A stretch of 21,652 nt of DNA, from NCBI GenBank assembly GCA_027346765.1, contig DAIERN010000004.1:1-21652 (forward strand). The letters run 5' to 3'. Below are positions 20,439 through 21,652 of this stretch, in pieces. The notes below the pieces were generated by a model. It saw nothing but the letters and a program-made list of their open reading frames with translations. It made no database searches and was not told the origin of the DNA. The stretch's first letter is position 1. Each line of letters opens with the position of its first letter. The position numbers were made by a program, and so were the translations under genes. The stretch is from Chloroflexota bacterium (lineage in GTDB: Bacteria > Chloroflexota > Limnocylindria > Limnocylindrales > CSP1-4).

Positions 20439-21652
20439 GTGAAGCGCGCCTTGGGCGCCGTGGTACTGGCTGGCAGCCTGATCGCGGGCTGCGTCAACGT
20501 CAACCCGCTGCCCACCTCCACCCACTCGACACCGGCACCGATCACCCAGCCGCCGACTGCCACGCCCAGCCTGGCGCCCACCGCGACAACCCGCCCAGCG
20601 CAGTCCGGATCTCCCCAGGCGAGCGGTCCGCCGGCCAGCCCATCCGGGAGCCTGGATCCGGCCCTGGCCACAGAGATCGACGCGGTCATCGCCAGCGTGC
20701 CCGCGGTGCGCGAGCTGCAGCCAACGCGCGACGTGCCGTTCGAGTTCATCAGCCGCGATCAGTTCCGCGACGACCTGGTGGCGCTCAATGACGCCGAGGT
20801 GCCGGTCGAGGTCCGCGCGGCAGAGGAGCGGCTGCTCAAACGGCTGGGCCTGCTACCCGCCGACGCGAGCCTGGACGCCCTGGTCCTCGACCTGTATGGC
20901 GCCCAGGTGCTTGCCTATTACCAGCCTGATAACGGGCGTTTCTACATCATCTCGCGGGATCAGCCATTCGGGCCCAGCGACAAGATCGTCGTCGCCCACG
21001 AGTACACCCATGCCCTGCAGGATCAGCACTTCGATCTCAAGACCAACACGATCAGCGACCCCAGCCAGGGCGATGCCCAACTGGGCCAGCTGGCCGTCAT
21101 CGAGGGTGATGCCACCCTCACCTCGCAGCTCTGGGCTTCGCAGAATCTGACGCCAGACGAGCTGCTTCAGCTGCTGGGCGAGGCGTTCGGTGGGCTCGAC
21201 CAGAGCCAGCTCGAGGGCATTCCCCTGGTTCTCCGGCGGCAGCTCGAGTTCCCCTTCACGGAGGGCTTCCTGTTCGCCAACGGCCTGTACGAGGAGAGCG
21301 GCTTCGACGCGGTCAACGCAGCCATCCAGACGCCGCCGGCGTCTACCGAGCAAATCCTTCATCCCGAGAAGTACACCGCCCACGAGGAGCCGATTGACCT
21401 ACCCGGCGACCTTGGCCTGCCCATCGCGGACTTCTCGCAGAGCATGGGGACGGGGTGGACGCGTACGTACGAGCAAACCATGGGCGAGCTGGGCATTCAG
21501 ATCCTGGCGACCGGCGGGGAGGAGCCGGCGGTCAATCTGCCCGGGTTGCCCGTCGACTGGCCACACCAGGAGGTTGCTGCCGGCTGGGGCGGCGACCGTC
21601 TCAACATGTACGAGAACAGCGACGGTAGGTGGCTGGTGCTGTGGGCGACCGC
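20439..21652 (+). CDS. Secreted lipoprotein with gluzincin-type zinc metallopeptidase motif, 3'-truncated by window edge
   Basis: The frame is open from GTG 20439 to the last base (404 codons, no stop). The N-terminus VKRALGAVVLAGSLIAGC is a lipoprotein signal with the lipidated Cys at 18. A Pro/Thr/Ser-rich linker runs to about residue 75 and tethers the domain to the cell surface. The catalytic motif is H187-E188-Y189-T190-H191 in VVAHEYTHALQDQHFDL. Glu222 in VIEGDATLTSQLW is the likely third zinc ligand, the H-E-x-x-H plus E pattern of gluzincins. The later part (PFTEGFLFANGLYEESGFDA, TEQILHPEKYTAHEEP) resembles large bacterial lipoproteins annotated as hypothetical metallopeptidases. The substrate is unknown. 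The GTG start fits the lipobox and the -10-like CAGAAT 7 nt upstream. Confidence 0.85.
   Translation, partial: MKRALGAVVLAGSLIAGCVNVNPLPTSTHSTPAPITQPPTATPSLAPTATTRPAQSGSPQASGPPASPSGSLDPALATEIDAVIASVPAVRELQPTRDVPFEFISRDQFRDDLVALNDAEVPVEVRAAEERLLKRLGLLPADASLDALVLDLYGAQVLAYYQPDNGRFYIISRDQPFGPSDKIVVAHEYTHALQDQHFDLKTNTISDPSQGDAQLGQLAVIEGDATLTSQLWASQNLTPDELLQLLGEAFGGLDQSQLEGIPLVLRRQLEFPFTEGFLFANGLYEESGFDAVNAAIQTPPASTEQILHPEKYTAHEEPIDLPGDLGLPIADFSQSMGTGWTRTYEQTMGELGIQILATGGEEPAVNLPGLPVDWPHQEVAAGWGGDRLNMYENSDGRWLVLWAT

Noticed and set aside
20284..20440. SRP RNA or 6S RNA in the structured intergenic region
   Set aside because: The SRP GGAAGGAAGCAGC-type core is missing and no long 6S-like rod with a central bubble could be drawn.
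19625..20791. 388-codon plus-strand frame across the 20221 gene and the intergenic region
   Set aside because: Antisense to the MBL-fold gene; it passes through the terminator stem and overlaps the lipoprotein gene in another frame.

Overview
The window is GC-rich bacterial chromosomal DNA, densely coding on both strands. Genes often start with GTG or TTG and stop/start codons often overlap. High GC, an FMN-riboswitch-controlled ABC importer resembling RibXY of Chloroflexus, a DUF2089/DUF4097 operon and apparently frequent leaderless promoters together suggest a Chloroflexota lineage (a Limnocylindria-like soil or freshwater group is possible). This assignment is inferred from gene content only. 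No phage, IS, CRISPR array, tRNA or rRNA was seen.

Layout. 1-1191: 3' part of dinB (DNA polymerase IV), cut by the window edge. 1202-1633: unknown 143-aa protein. 1686-4974: one-carbon operon fchA-folD-fhs, linking formate to 5,10-methylene-THF. 8035-4971, minus strand: FMN riboswitch, then ABC ATPase, permease, lipoprotein solute-binding protein and a tiny His-rich membrane protein, a probable riboflavin importer. 8087-8749: histidine-phosphatase-family protein. 8773-13040: hutH, a DUF4333 lipoprotein, a GNAT protein and hutU. 13791-13051, minus: unknown 246-aa protein. 17084-13802, minus: operon of a DUF2089 zinc-ribbon/HTH regulator, DUF4097 beta-repeat protein, SHOCT-like protein, 69-aa protein and MFS exporter. 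17205-19495: ftcD-hutI. 20221-19517, minus: degenerate metallo-beta-lactamase-fold protein. 20238-20425: structured intergenic region with a strong minus-strand terminator. 20439 to the end: secreted gluzincin-type lipoprotein, truncated by the window edge.

How the genes work together. HutH, HutU, HutI and FtcD convert histidine to glutamate and 5-formimino-THF. A cyclodeaminase must then make methenyl-THF, and the only candidate here is FchA, about 15 kb upstream. FolD has isoleucine where the catalytic cyclohydrolase lysine normally sits. FchA may therefore supply both the cyclohydrolase step for formate assimilation and the cyclodeaminase step for histidine breakdown.

A pattern across the window is that nearly every gene that begins a transcription unit has a -10-like hexamer ending 6-9 nt (usually 7) before its start codon and no Shine-Dalgarno sequence. 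The clear Shine-Dalgarno sequences seen lie in front of internal operon genes. This points to widespread leaderless transcription and helps choose several start codons.
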